From the NCBI GenBank assembly GCA_942159475.1, contig OW804102.1, positions 22,634,684-22,698,683 of the forward strand: DNA of 64,000 nucleotides. The letters run 5' to 3'. Every line of letters begins with the position of its first letter. Position 1 is the stretch's first letter. Shown here piece by piece: positions 22,717-32,753 of the stretch. The position numbers were made by a program, and so were the translations under genes. The DNA is from Sthenelais limicola. Taxonomy: Eukaryota; Annelida; Polychaeta; Phyllodocida; Sigalionidae. The notes beneath the pieces were generated by a model, which saw nothing but the letters and a program-made list of their open reading frames with translations, was not told the origin of the DNA and did no database searches.

Positions 22717-25029
22717 CTAATAGAACATATGAATGTTGAACATATTATCACGAGCACAGGAAATATAAATGTCATTTTCTTTGGCAATGTCTTTAGCTTT
22801 ATATAATTCTTCAGAAGAGAGAGCCGCCCGAGAGAGTGCGTCAGCGATGACCATTTGTACGCCCGGGACATGGACAAACTCATATCGGACTTGAAATTTC
22901 ATTGAATGATACCAGAGCGCCCTGGCGCAAGCACCCAGAGTCGGGTCTCTAGCTCTACCATCTCTATAGGCAAACACCGCCGCAGTATTGTCACAGTGAA
23001 TCCTTATTATGCCCCCGGCGTGCCTGGATTTTGTAAAGAACCGAGCAGCTGCCAGGCAATTGATTGCCTCCAAGTGGTTGATGGATTTCTCAGACAACAT
23101 TTCGGGCGTAAATGTGTACATATAGGCGTGGTGACCGTTGGTAGCACCCCCTCCCTTTAGACAAGCGTCGGCCCATATGTGTTCCACTACTTGTTGACGC
23201 GGAATTATGGCTTTTCCGTTGAAGGCTTCTGTGTATTTTAGAAACCACTTCAAGTCCGACTTTATGTACGGGGAGATGGTGACCTTGTCTCCTGCGGCTG
23301 CACGGAGGCCAGCCAGAAGTCGTTGCATGAATAGGCGTGCAGGTGCGATAATTTTGGCGACGTGTGCAATCTTACCAACCAGGGATTGCATGGCGCTTGT
23401 TGTTATTTGGTGTTGACGCAGTGTATTTGCCAAGCAGGAACTTGTTTCTGCAAGTTTAGAAAGAGGTATTGAGAGGCGATTTTCTTTTGTATTAATGTCA
23501 ATTCCCAGCCACCTTACTGCGTGGCTAGGGCCTTGGAGCTTTTTGCGTGCGACCTGTAATCCCAAATCTGTAAAAAGTTTGATTGTTAGTTGCATTTGAC
23601 ATTTTACTACCTCAACAGATTCACCGATTATAAGTAAATCGTCCAAATACTGCTTTGCTGTCACGCCTTTCTTCTGCAAAGCACGCACTATAAACTCCGC
23701 CACAGACTGCATTACAAAGGCAGAACTACGAGCCCCGAAGGGGAGCACCTTATCGATGTAATAGGCGTCATCTACCATGATTGCCGTCAGCGGCCAGTCT
23801 AACGGGCAGAGAGGAAAGTGTCTATATGCGCGGCTCAAGTCAATAACAGCCATTGCAGGAGCCACGCCCATTTTTCGAATAATCTCGACTGCACAGTTTA
23901 TAGTGGGTAGTTGGTGATATGCTGGCGCACAATTGTATCGATTTTTGTATATTTTATCATTGACGCCCCCCTCCGGGAAGGAGTAGTCCACTATAATCCT
24001 CCTGGAGGTTGTATCAGATTTTGGACGAGTCATAAGCGGACTGACATTTAACCATGGGGTGAAAGGCGGCCGTTTGTACGGTCCGGATATGGCGTTATGT
24101 TCCATTTCTTCCTTTACATAATCTCGAACATGCGCCATATGTTGCTGTGCTGACGGATGATTCACCACTGACTGAGCATAGTAGCGAGGCCCGCCGACAT
24201 ATTGCATCGGAAAGCCAAAAGTCACGCCTTCTAACACCATTTTGTCACCTTTATGTCCTGTGGCTATGTCTGACCATTTTTCAATATTTAGCGTCGAATC
24301 AAGCGGGATTTTTGCACCTTTATAGTTGGGAACATTGTAGATTTTAACCTTTTCATAAATGCCAGCCATTTTAGAGTCCATATAGAGATCAGGGTAGGGC
24401 CAGTTTGTATATGCGTCAAAGGCAATGTTCTGTGGGCTATCACTGTCACATTTGTTGGGTGAAGTTTCATTTAATTCATACTCACAGACGTCTAAGTCAC
24501 TGGTCACTAGTTCCTGTTCTTTAAACACCTGTTCGTAATGTGGATACTGTACATTTTGAAGAAAGGTAGGCACCTCTCTCGTGGCTTGTTCGCCGTCACT
24601 CGCTTGTGTTTTGAAGTCAAGTTCTCGGTCGTGGGCGTGAGTTTCTGCCTGGAATTGTACGAAATTGTCATTAGAAATACACATTGCGCCATCGATTGCT
24701 TCACTGTTTCTCCTGTTCACATTTTTAATGGTTTGAATTGACCCAACTTTGTTGATATTAACTCTAGAGATAGATTTGTCTACGGCAGAATGGCTTCTGT
24801 CGGATTGTTCGTGTTTATGTCGGCCATTTTGGTTGTGTTCTCGTTCCTTGCGAGGATCACGTGGGACACGAGATTTTACACGAGAAGCGGCTGCCATGTT
24901 GGCTTGCCCGCTCTCGCTAGTATGGGCGCCGCCATCTTGGATGGGGCGTGGCACATATGATCTGACGCCGACATATTCATTAGATTCAGAGTTAATTGCA
25001 CAGTTTAGATTGTCTTGAAAGTTGGTCAA
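22717..25029 (-). CDS. Pol: reverse transcriptase-RNase H of the DIRS-group element
   Basis: The 770-residue frame (counted from a TTG at 25029) makes DNA from the element RNA. After a polar, probably unstructured region (1-220) comes a DIRS-type reverse transcriptase: motif A DLSRAY with Asp397, VLPFGARSS at 428-436, and the catalytic YLDD box at 461-464. RNase H follows with Asp621 (WADA), Glu654 (LEAIN), Asp680 (CDNT) and Asp730 (ADALSR), so all four acidic residues are present. There is no ATG near the start, and the first Met is residue 45. The frame runs open without a stop back to the A AAA AAC heptamer at 25080-25074 inside Gag. It is therefore most likely made as a Gag-Pol fusion by -1 frameshifting. 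No protease domain is evident. Confidence 0.95.
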   Translation of the reverse strand: MTNFQDNLNCAINSESNEYVGVRSYVPRPIQDGGAHTSESGQANMAAASRVKSRVPRDPRKEREHNQNGRHKHEQSDRSHSAVDKSISRVNINKVGSIQTIKNVNRRNSEAIDGAMCISNDNFVQFQAETHAHDRELDFKTQASDGEQATREVPTFLQNVQYPHYEQVFKEQELVTSDLDVCEYELNETSPNKCDSDSPQNIAFDAYTNWPYPDLYMDSKMAGIYEKVKIYNVPNYKGAKIPLDSTLNIEKWSDIATGHKGDKMVLEGVTFGFPMQYVGGPRYYAQSVVNHPSAQQHMAHVRDYVKEEMEHNAISGPYKRPPFTPWLNVSPLMTRPKSDTTSRRIIVDYSFPEGGVNDKIYKNRYNCAPAYHQLPTINCAVEIIRKMGVAPAMAVIDLSRAYRHFPLCPLDWPLTAIMVDDAYYIDKVLPFGARSSAFVMQSVAEFIVRALQKKGVTAKQYLDDLLIIGESVEVVKCQMQLTIKLFTDLGLQVARKKLQGPSHAVRWLGIDINTKENRLSIPLSKLAETSSCLANTLRQHQITTSAMQSLVGKIAHVAKIIAPARLFMQRLLAGLRAAAGDKVTISPYIKSDLKWFLKYTEAFNGKAIIPRQQVVEHIWADACLKGGGATNGHHAYMYTFTPEMLSEKSINHLEAINCLAAARFFTKSRHAGGIIRIHCDNTAAVFAYRDGRARDPTLGACARALWYHSMKFQVRYEFVHVPGVQMVIADALSRAALSSEELYKAKDIAKENDIYISCARDNMFNIHMFY

Positions 25030-25067
25030 CTCACCGATCGTTTGGGATTGTATGATGGAACAGGAGT

Positions 25068-26537
25068 TTAAGAGTTTTTTGAAGCCTGAGATGCTGGTTT
25101 CTTATGGAATGGTTGGTTATTCCTTCGGCCAGCGCCGTCGCCGCTGTGTAAATTGGCTTGAGCTGTTCTTTTATTTTGGCAATCCTTGACGGCATGGGCG
25201 TTCTCTCTCTCTTTCATTGCAAAATAACAATAACCACACACATGTAGAAGCTTGGTATTGCCATCCATGTGGCTGTTCTTATGGGCACAGTTGTCAAAAT
25301 TAAAGTCTCTACAGATTGCTTGGTTGTTTGCCTTCGTATTAGTATCCACGCTTCTTGCACCTTGTGTGTCCCAGGCCATTTTAACACGATAATCATTGAA
25401 TACATCAGTGTGGGACCACTCATTTTGCTCCTCCAGGATAAGATCCAGGCACGCTTGAGACCATGCATGCGCCGAATCCCAAGTGCGGAGAGCTGTATCC
25501 TCAGCTAGAGTTGCAAGATGGTGAAGCATAAACCACGATGTCGACCCGTATTTAACCCTATTCATGGTCATGCGTGCGAAGCCGCAGGTATATTCAGCAA
25601 GGGACAACTCTCTCTTCTGTTTTTTGATACGTGCCGCCATATCTGGCGGTAGAGAAGTTTCAGGCGCATTGAAAATTTCAACCCTACCTCGTCTTCCTGT
25701 AGACCTGTACTGTGCGTCAAGGGCTCGCTTAACAACCTTCGAAGAACGATGTCTTGCTGTTAAGCTACGAGGAGAAGGGAGCGAGTCACTATCCGAAGCT
25801 GACTCCTCCGAACTGTCTGCGGGCTGGCGTGATCTGTAAGAGTTGGCCGGGTGACGGCTGCGTAGGGGCGGGCTGTCAACACAGTCACAATCTTTCTTTT
25901 TCCTCCGTCCGTGCTGATGACGGTGGCTTTTTCTCGTATATTGCCTTTCCCGGGGGCGTTTAAATGTCACTATAGTATCGTCCGAGTCCTCAGTTTGGGT
26001 TTGCTCAAAGTCAATTTGTGAAACATCCACTCTAGACCGTTTAGGCGTGCGGTATACTTGGTGCGACGCCGGCGGTGACTGCCGCTGCCTCGTGTAGCTG
26101 TCACGATGACTGACACTGGCTGACGCAGTCTGAATGGCTGTCGTACAGATCTGTTGTAGCATATCTGACATTTGCTGCATCGGATTAACACAAACTACTG
26201 GGGCGTTCTTTGGCCTTCCACGCCTTTTCGGAGTAACGATAGTCTTTCGTTTGGCACGTAAACCACGTCTGGGCAGTACTTTATTGGGCGTCTGAGGCGG
26301 TCCATCATCTTCCCCGCCGGCAGAATCCCGTAAAGCATGCTCGTCAGCGGCTTCCGCCATATTGGCGTGCTCGGCCCTCTCCTCTGGCGTGAAGTCTTGT
26401 TCTTCATAAGTTTCCTCCTCGTCTTTATGGTCGTCGACTATTATTTGCGTTTGTTTAAGAAGCCTTTCCTCCTCCTGTTTCTTTAGTTTCTCTGCCTTTT
26501 TAGCGGCTTTTGCGGTAGTGGTAGCTTTGGGAGGCAT
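25068..26537 (-). CDS. Gag-like protein of the DIRS-group element
   Basis: The 489-residue product from ATG 26537 (MPPKATTT) is chosen because the longer frame begins at a GTG inside terminal repeat B. It is expected to bind and package element RNA. The N-terminus is Lys/Ala/Glu-rich (1-45), with an AT-hook-like PKRRGRPK at 103-110 and long Arg/Ser-rich disordered stretches to about 300. A more ordered region follows, then a Cys/His cluster at about 409-453 (CRDFNFDNC ... HVCGYC ... HAVKDC). This resembles the FN-x-C / HxCxxC zinc-binding motif usual in Gag proteins of DIRS-like elements. The frame ends two codons after a slippery AAAAAAC, and Pol follows in the -1 frame. Confidence 0.85.
   Translation of the reverse strand: MPPKATTTAKAAKKAEKLKKQEEERLLKQTQIIVDDHKDEEETYEEQDFTPEERAEHANMAEAADEHALRDSAGGEDDGPPQTPNKVLPRRGLRAKRKTIVTPKRRGRPKNAPVVCVNPMQQMSDMLQQICTTAIQTASASVSHRDSYTRQRQSPPASHQVYRTPKRSRVDVSQIDFEQTQTEDSDDTIVTFKRPRERQYTRKSHRHQHGRRKKKDCDCVDSPPLRSRHPANSYRSRQPADSSEESASDSDSLPSPRSLTARHRSSKVVKRALDAQYRSTGRRGRVEIFNAPETSLPPDMAARIKKQKRELSLAEYTCGFARMTMNRVKYGSTSWFMLHHLATLAEDTALRTWDSAHAWSQACLDLILEEQNEWSHTDVFNDYRVKMAWDTQGARSVDTNTKANNQAICRDFNFDNCAHKNSHMDGNTKLLHVCGYCYFAMKERENAHAVKDCQNKRTAQANLHSGDGAGRRNNQPFHKKPASQASKNS
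25074..25080 (-). promoter_or_regulatory. -1 ribosomal frameshift site A AAA AAC (Gag/Pol)
   Basis: In the Gag frame the codons read TCA AAA AAC TCT TAA, so the heptamer A AAA AAC is correctly phased as X XXY YYZ. After a -1 slip, reading continues CTC TTA AAC TCC TGT TCC and on into the RT frame with no stop. A downstream pseudoknot is not obvious by eye. Confidence 0.7.
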
Positions 26538-26558
26538 AGCGGAGGTTATCACAACAAG

Positions 26559-26699
26559 GATTTCGCTTCTGACTAGGGTGCGAGCGCAGGTCCAAGTGGC
26601 GTGTCTGACAGACTTGGCCCAGAGTTCAGTTATAAGTCGTGAAGGTGGCGCCACCCATTCAATGCCCTATAATGACACGTCATTATTAGCCTCATTAAA
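26559..26699. repeat. Terminal repeat B, right copy
   Basis: 141 bp, 140 identical to 21417-21557, same orientation. The 5' side of the Gag-encoding transcript lies here; the repeat holds a GTG-initiated extension of the Gag frame that is probably not used. Confidence 0.95.
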
Positions 26700-26809
26700 A
26701 CAGCCGTACAGGGTAATTGTGATATAAATTTGGGATACAAGCTCAACTGTCACACTCAGAAACCATACCACTCGCTATATATATGACACACAACTTCTCG
26801 CTGTATTCC
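26698..26809. repeat. Terminal repeat A, right copy
   Basis: Matches 21293-21416 in direct orientation apart from a 7-bp deletion. It lies outside B here and also outside B on the left, so the order is A-B at one end and B-A at the other. Confidence 0.9.
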
Positions 26810-27214
26810 ATGTTTAAATTGCTTCCTACGTCACTGAATCTTTATATGGAGGGGAACAGGAAGTGATCCATTAAAGGAACCGGAAGTATTGTTAGGATGC
26901 TGATATTGAACATCTTAAATGCATGAATTCTGAGGCCATCAAAGCAGTATTCTCAGCTATTATTACGACAGAAATATCTCACCAGATTTAGACATATCTA
27001 TTCCTACCTCTCTTTTCTTACTGCCTCATCATCAGTGCTTTTCGGGCCACCAAGCAGGTCACTGGGTCTATTTTAGCTTGAAATAATTAATTTAAGAAAA
27101 TAATGATAGAAAAAGATAGAAGAAAGGAGATCAGAATTTAATTGAACGCAGTAGTTGTTATTCTCTACATTTTTTTTATTTAGTATGTCTATCATCTGAC
27201 AATAGGCCTACATA
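26810..27214. other. Gene-free stretch with a family C fragment
   Basis: At about 26945-26985 (attctcagctattattacga) there is one end of repeat family C (see 38780-39190). Nothing else is recognised. Confidence 0.45.
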
Positions 27215-27618
27215 CACATGTGAGACGTGTCATAGGAAAATGGGTCATAAGTCGCAAATATTGGATTTTGAGATTTCATCCTTTTTGAAAAGATGAGATC
27301 AAGCCGATTTTAATCATAGTAAACATTAGCACATAAAATAAGTATTTCTATATTTCAAGACTGATATTTTATCTTTTGAGAATAGTGTTTTCAATATCTC
27401 CGGGTGGACAATTACTACTTAAGTAACTAAATCTAAAGGATGAGGTTCAAAATGGATGAATATATTTAATACACCGTCAATTTGGTACACATTTATTTAT
27501 ACGACTAGGGGCTTTGGATACCCTAAAAATGAGTACATTCCTACATAGAGACCCTGTGAATAAATCACTTTTAAAAATATCATTCTTGCGACTTGTGACT
27601 CATTTCCCTGAAACACAT
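27215..27618. mobile_element. MITE-B copy (about 400 bp)
   Basis: Starts acgtgtcataggaaaatggg, then tcataagtcgcaaa; ends gcgacttgtgactcatttcc, then ctgaaacacatcacatata. The imperfect TIRs are about 35 bp. Its left half is the inverse of 14140-14305 and its right half matches 19205-19375, which ties the dispersed fragments into one family. Confidence 0.7.
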
Positions 27619-28069
27619 CACATATATGATTACATAAATATGTCTGGGGTGGCCTTCAGAGGCAAAACAAAATTGACCCAGACAGGAATCATATATATGC
27701 GGTAAACCATTTACCGTATGTCTACTACTTCCGCCAGTAAGCCACCAGAACTGTCTGAAATATCACTACCAAGCCATTGCGCATGTGTGCCAAAGCTTTC
27801 TACATTACTGACACGACATGCCACAAATCATGTCAGCAAGATTCAAGGCTTCACCAGACCTCAATTTTCCTGTGATATCTATGAACTAAAGGAACTGAAA
27901 ATGAATGTAGGGATGATGTATTTTGATGTTCTTCCCTGTTAACATAAAACTTTAGGAAAGGGAAAGCGGTTCAGACTCTTAGCAGATACTTCTTGTATTA
28001 TTTCAGAGTTGAATTTCATATAAAAGATTAAATGGTGACGTCCTAACGATGTCACGCGTCGTTTCGTTG
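27619..28069. other. Gene-free stretch, nothing recognised
   Basis: A 74-codon frame at 27718-27942 has no recognisable domain. Confidence 0.4.
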
Positions 28070-28440
28070 AAATGATGTGTTGATACATGTGAGGGAAATC
28101 ACAAGTCACAAAAGAAGTCACCAAAATTATATTTCTTAATTTTTTCCCCACAAGAAACCTTGCTCAGAATGCTTTCATTTCCGGGCGTTTTGCGCTGTTA
28201 GTAGCATGAATACATATATATTAATTCTCAAGTGGTTTGAATGTATTCATCTATATGCGGTTCTCAGGTCATCCGAAGGAGTATGTTTAACTACTTTACT
28301 AGTGATTGAGAATTGCGAATATATTTTTTTGCGAACATTTTTTCTTGCATGAGAAAATATATATAAGAACTTATTGGATGCCTTAATGTTTACTATTGTT
28401 GGAATCGGCTTGATCTCATCTTTTGGCGTCGACTCTTTTA
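28070..28440. mobile_element. MITE-B, degenerate copy
   Basis: Left end atgatgtgttgatac...gaaatcacaagtcac. The inner segment gttagtagcatgaatac is shared with 48850-49020, and ttaatgtttactattgttgg, then atcggcttgatctcatc is shared with 27300-27350 (inverted). Heavily diverged. Confidence 0.5.
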
Positions 28441-28699
28441 ATGAAGATTTAGAAGAATCTAAAGTTTCAGAGTTGAAAGTCATCAGGAAATTCTACCTGA
28501 CTGTTACCAGCCTCGGGATTCTAAAATAAACTGAAACTTTAGACCAATAGTTTCTAGCAGGCATTTGGATAGTAACTGTAGCAAGCTGCTTGGGGAAGAT
28601 ACAGTGGTTAGAAGGTATCAGAGTCCTGGAAATCTTACGGAAGTCTGATCTGATTCCCTGAGTTGTGAGCAACTCTGTGGGGGTGGAATAAAAAAGTGA

Positions 28700-28811
28700 A
28701 AGTCTTTACCACAGGCTAAAGATACGGGAGTGCCTTTAACTGCCTATACGTTCCACCACATTTTTACTCGGGTAAAGGCAATCCCGTATCTTTAGCCTAT
28801 GGTAAAGACTT
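28700..28811. repeat. Hairpin, 40-bp arms
   Basis: The left arm 28700-28739 (aagtctttaccacaggctaa, then agatacgggag...) pairs with the right arm 28772-28811 with about three mismatches. The spacer is 32 bp. Probably a small fold-back or TIR element. Confidence 0.85.
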
Positions 28812-29454
28812 TAGAAGTTACAGTAAATGTAACAGCCCTGTCAATGGATATGGACCTTTGCTGTTCTGTTTTTCTGAGAACCATATAATACGTCTATCAT
28901 TGTACCTGATTTGCTGGATTCTTCAATACATCTACCCAAAACTTCATTTTTGGCTTGTTTCATTTATAACAGCCCCACCTGTGACAGACTCCAACACAAT
29001 GAGAAGTATCAGCTATATATGTTCATTAACTCTACATTAATCAACGCATTAATTAGGAAGAACCATAGTAGAAAAGAAGGGGATTCTCTGTAGTATGGGT
29101 ATATCTGTCTATCATATAAATGGTGATCGCCAATTTGTTGTGACGGATGTTCTTCGAATCTGTGATGTTTCCAACTGTTTTTCTGCTTTGTACAATTCCG
29201 CCAACGCTTTATCTACCAGCATATATATGGGGTTTGAGAAAGTATTTGGGGTGAAAATGTGCTTTTGAATCCTTTTTTAATTGGGATATTCACATTCTAT
29301 TTATAGCCTGTTCTATAGACAAATGTCAAGAGTAAGAAGCACATGACCCATCACATGACCGTTATTTGAATGAAAAGACATCATATTGATAAGTCTTCAA
29401 TGTCCCACCAATGATCCTTAATTTGTAATTATAGGATTGTTGGTCCAACAGACC
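28812..29454. other. Gene-free stretch, nothing recognised
   Basis: AT-rich DNA without supported features. Confidence 0.45.
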
Positions 29455-29830
29455 CTAACAATTGGGGGAGAGAGGGAGGTGGGGAGGGGGAAGGGGGAGA
29501 GAGGAAGAGGGAGAAAAAACAGGAGGGAGGTAGGGAGGGAGAGAGAGCAGAGCAGAGGGGGAGAAGGAAGAAGAGGGCAGGGAGAGGGTGGAGGGAATTG
29601 GAGAGGGCGAGGGCAGGGAAAAGGAGAGAGGGGAGACAAAGAAAGGAGGAAAGGGAGACAGAAGAAGAGGGCCGGGTGAGTGAAGGGAGAGGAGACGGGG
29701 ATGGGATAGCCGAACCATCAACCCTATACCGTGCTACTGTGTACGTGTGACAGGAAGAGATAGGGGAGAGTGGCAGGGGCAGTGAGAGGAGGAGGGGAGA
29801 GAGTAGGAGTAAGAGGGTGAGAGATTTCTA
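29455..29830. repeat. Polypurine (GGGAGAGAGG) tract
   Basis: Two purine blocks (29461-29705 and about 29752-29822) of GGGAG, GAGAG and AAGGAGG units, separated by 46 bases of mixed sequence. The Pro/Leu/Ser and Arg/Gly/Glu frames on the two strands reflect composition only. Confidence 0.8.
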
Positions 29831-31238
29831 TCTAACAGTTTCTGCCCATTCTTGACCATACCCCAAATAGAGAACAGTCCTACTATTATATAAGTAAGAA
29901 TTAGTAATGTCATACGAATTTAATATCTGTTTTCACTGAGAGCAGCATTTTAGCAATGTAACGTGTATAGGCAAAATAAAACATTTTCAAATCAAAATCA
30001 AACTAAGTATTTGAGGAAATACGAAATAGAGAATGAATTACTTTAAAGATTCAAACCACACGGCCGAATTAAAAAAACACGTAGCGACACCATTGCTCAG
30101 ATATATTTAGTACTTGGCGTCCAAAGGTCTAACTGATAAGCAACGAAATATTCAGCTATTCTCGTCTAATAACATAGCAGAAAAAGGCAACATGAATGCC
30201 TATGGTAGAGATAGAGACCACAAACTTGGGAAAGAAAAACAAGGCCGTTAATTCCGATCAGTCTGGTGATATTCCCAAGCACACTCTCGCTCTCTTTTAC
30301 TCTGAGATGGTATAAACTTTTATACCACAGTGATTCTTCCAGGACTGATTTTCTCTGACGTGGAAGGTGGAAGGTGTACATGTATAGACCTCAGTTACAG
30401 GGTATTGGAGGAGAATATATATGCATAAGGTGTCAGGTATTAGTGTGCTTTGTTGACCATAGAGTAGGTTGTACGTCAAATGTTTATTGTAGGTGTGTTT
30501 GCAAGGTCGGGAAGTTCATAGAAGGACAGTGGAGGGGATGAGTCAGAACAGTGATTGATCCAACCCTTAGACACACTAAAAGTCTGTCTCAAGAAAACAA
30601 TTTCCGATAGTGGAGTTTTCCATATATATTTCAACTCCAAGTTTCTATATTATGCTCTTTGAAACAACATAAAAGAGCCTTGGTATAACAAATCTGTAAG
30701 TGTCATACATGAACATGTTTTTTTTGTGAAATAAAGGAATGTTTGAGCTCCATTGACTAATAATAAGTTTCTGTGAATTTTTATGATCGATCTCAAAGAG
30801 CACGTGGGTGGATCCTTTTGAAGGCGGGTTGATCCTTTTAGTCCAAACATATAATGAGAATATAATGAGAAGTTATGGAGATGTCTTCTTCGTGCTTTCA
30901 ACGTATCACGAATGTGAAATTTTGTCAATAAAAGGCTTTAAAAAAAATAGAAGAAAGTCCAAATCACGGTATGTGACTCAACCCACTCAGACACAAACTG
31001 GGACTTTTGCTGCCAGAAAGTTCATATTAAATATGTGATGTAGACTCATAGACTTTTCTTCAAGACCAATTGCTATTATATTCGCATTGAGAATGCACTG
31101 CAGAATGGAACAACAATGACCGTGAACAATAAAACTTTAGTAGTGGCAGCTCTTACACAATCTATCAACAGGTATTGGGTAATTTCTGCACTATCATTGT
31201 TGACTACCCCCATCTCAAAGTGTGCGTAGGCTCTACAA
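29831..31238. other. Gene-free stretch
   Basis: Around 29972-30004 (gcaaaataaaacattttcaa, then atcaaaatcaaac) there may be a LINE-type 3' tail. Chance frames of 60-92 codons at 30166-31038 have no recognised domain. Confidence 0.4.
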
Positions 31239-31473
31239 GGGTCAGATTTTCAGAAAATGTACAATTGGCTGCTGTACACATTTAGTAAATTCTGCTAAAT
31301 TAGCCTGTAATTTGGTCAATACTAGGTTAATTTGAATATATTTGGCATTGCATTGATTGAAGCAATCTGCTTGGTTAGGTTGAACTGTATCTTAAACTTT
31401 ATTTTCGTCTGAAATTTGGGTTATTTGAGAAGATTGGCGAAGTTGAATTGTACATTTTCTGAAAATCTGACCC
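31239..31473. mobile_element. MITE-A copy 5 (well preserved)
   Basis: Starts gggtcagattttcagaaaat and ends ttctgaaaatctgaccc. The TIRs are nearly perfect over 28 bp, and this is one of the best-preserved copies. Orientation as 6491-6723. Confidence 0.88.
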
Positions 31474-32519
31474 ATTATAAGTAGTAAGTAGTATATGGAA
31501 TCAGTCCAATGGGTGAGGTACATGTATCTTGTAACATGTAACATGCTTGCTCTTTCTCAGTACTCCACCATGCTACTACCTCTACTACCTTGTTTCATGG
31601 TAAGCATTTTCCATTCTTCCCTACACTTTGGGTTAGCGCTTTCGTTCTCTATTCTCGATCTTTACTGACATCCACTGAGGCCACACTCACTCCTCCCGCC
31701 TAGATTTCTCTGTTAACTATAATTGAAAACATGTCCTAATTGCTATTTCAGGCCTTAATTTTAGGCTCTGTGAGAGGTCTTTTTACTTCAACAAAATATA
31801 TTATCAATATGTATAGGTTTTTTTCTGCCCATTGTTGGCTACTCCTACTATACTTCCATCTTGTAACATACTTGACCTGCTCTTTCTATCCTCCAACAGC
31901 TGGAATTCCACAATCGCCAGGTGTGGTTTACTACCATTCATTCAATCTTATCTATCCATCATCTGTTAGGTTAGTGAAAGATATATTTTGAGACCATTGA
32001 TGAGCTTTAAAAGAAATCAGATGATACTATTGGGGCAAATTGTAATATAAATTATTATCAAATGATTTTGTTTATTCTGGCAGCTTTTTGGATGGAGTAG
32101 GCTTTTGTAATTCAACTGAACAATAGCTCCCTATTCTCCCTGTCTCAGATCTTCAATCGAAAAAAAACGTCAAAATGTAAAATCCTTTCTTTCTATGGAG
32201 ATTTCCCTTATCATCGCTCACCGGCGGCAGTTTTCTCTGGGCGATTTAACTTCAGATTTTTGAATAAACATACAATAAGGGGAACTCCCCGGAACTGAAC
32301 GCAATATGCCAGACGGTTAAAACACACTACTACGGATGGACAGAATAACTGATCCTATTATGTAGAACAACTATCATCTTTCCTCTTACACTAATTACTA
32401 ATCACTTTTACTCATGCACCACTCCTTTCCTTCTATTGCAGTAACACTGCACCTAACAGCCCCTGGCAGAAAATCATGGACAAACTGCTAAATAATAGTC
32501 CCTTGTGAGCCTAGTATGT
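31474..32519. other. Gene-free stretch with a family C fragment
   Basis: At about 32165-32255 (aaatcctttctttc ... cttatcatcgctcaccggcg) there is part of repeat family C in reverse orientation. The 83-codon frame at 31740-31991 is not recognised. Confidence 0.4.
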
Positions 32520-32753
32520 GGGTCAGATCGCCAGAAAATGTACAATTCACTTTCACAAATCTTGTCAAATAACTCGAATTCAAGACGAAATTGAGGTTCA
32601 AAATAAGTTCAACATAACCAAATAGTTTATTTTAATCAACCTAATAGGAAATACACTCAGATGTACTTAGTATTTGTCATTATTCAGCCTAATTCAGCAG
32701 AAATTACTAAAAGTGTAGAAATGCCCACTGTACATTTTCTGATGACCTGACCC
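32520..32753. mobile_element. MITE-A copy 6
   Basis: Starts gggtcagatcgccagaaaat and ends tctgatgacctgaccc, orientation as copy 1, full length. It is followed at 32855-32905 by a family C end (agctgagaatgcagctttaa). Confidence 0.85.

Larger units (their letters stand above)
21293..26809 (-). mobile_element. DIRS-group (PAT/Ngaro-like) tyrosine-recombinase retrotransposon
   Basis: A 5.5-kb element transcribed on the minus strand with three frames in the order Gag, RT-RNase H, tyrosine recombinase. That order, and a recombinase in place of an integrase, define the DIRS order of retrotransposons. No methyltransferase or hydrolase frame is seen, which fits PAT-like better than DIRS1-like or Ngaro-like elements. 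The ends carry two direct repeats, A (about 110-124 bp) and B (141 bp), arranged A-B-internal-B-A. The two B copies differ at one base, and the A copies by a 7-bp indel. This near-identity and the intact frames suggest recent insertion. The exact insertion boundary is uncertain because such elements make no target duplication. Confidence 0.9.

Noticed and set aside
26537..26654. N-terminal extension of Gag into terminal repeat B
   Set aside because: It would start at GTG inside the repeat; ATG 26537 just inside the element is the more natural start.
29418..29721. Pro/Leu/Ser-rich frames over the purine tract
   Set aside because: Compositional artefact as above.
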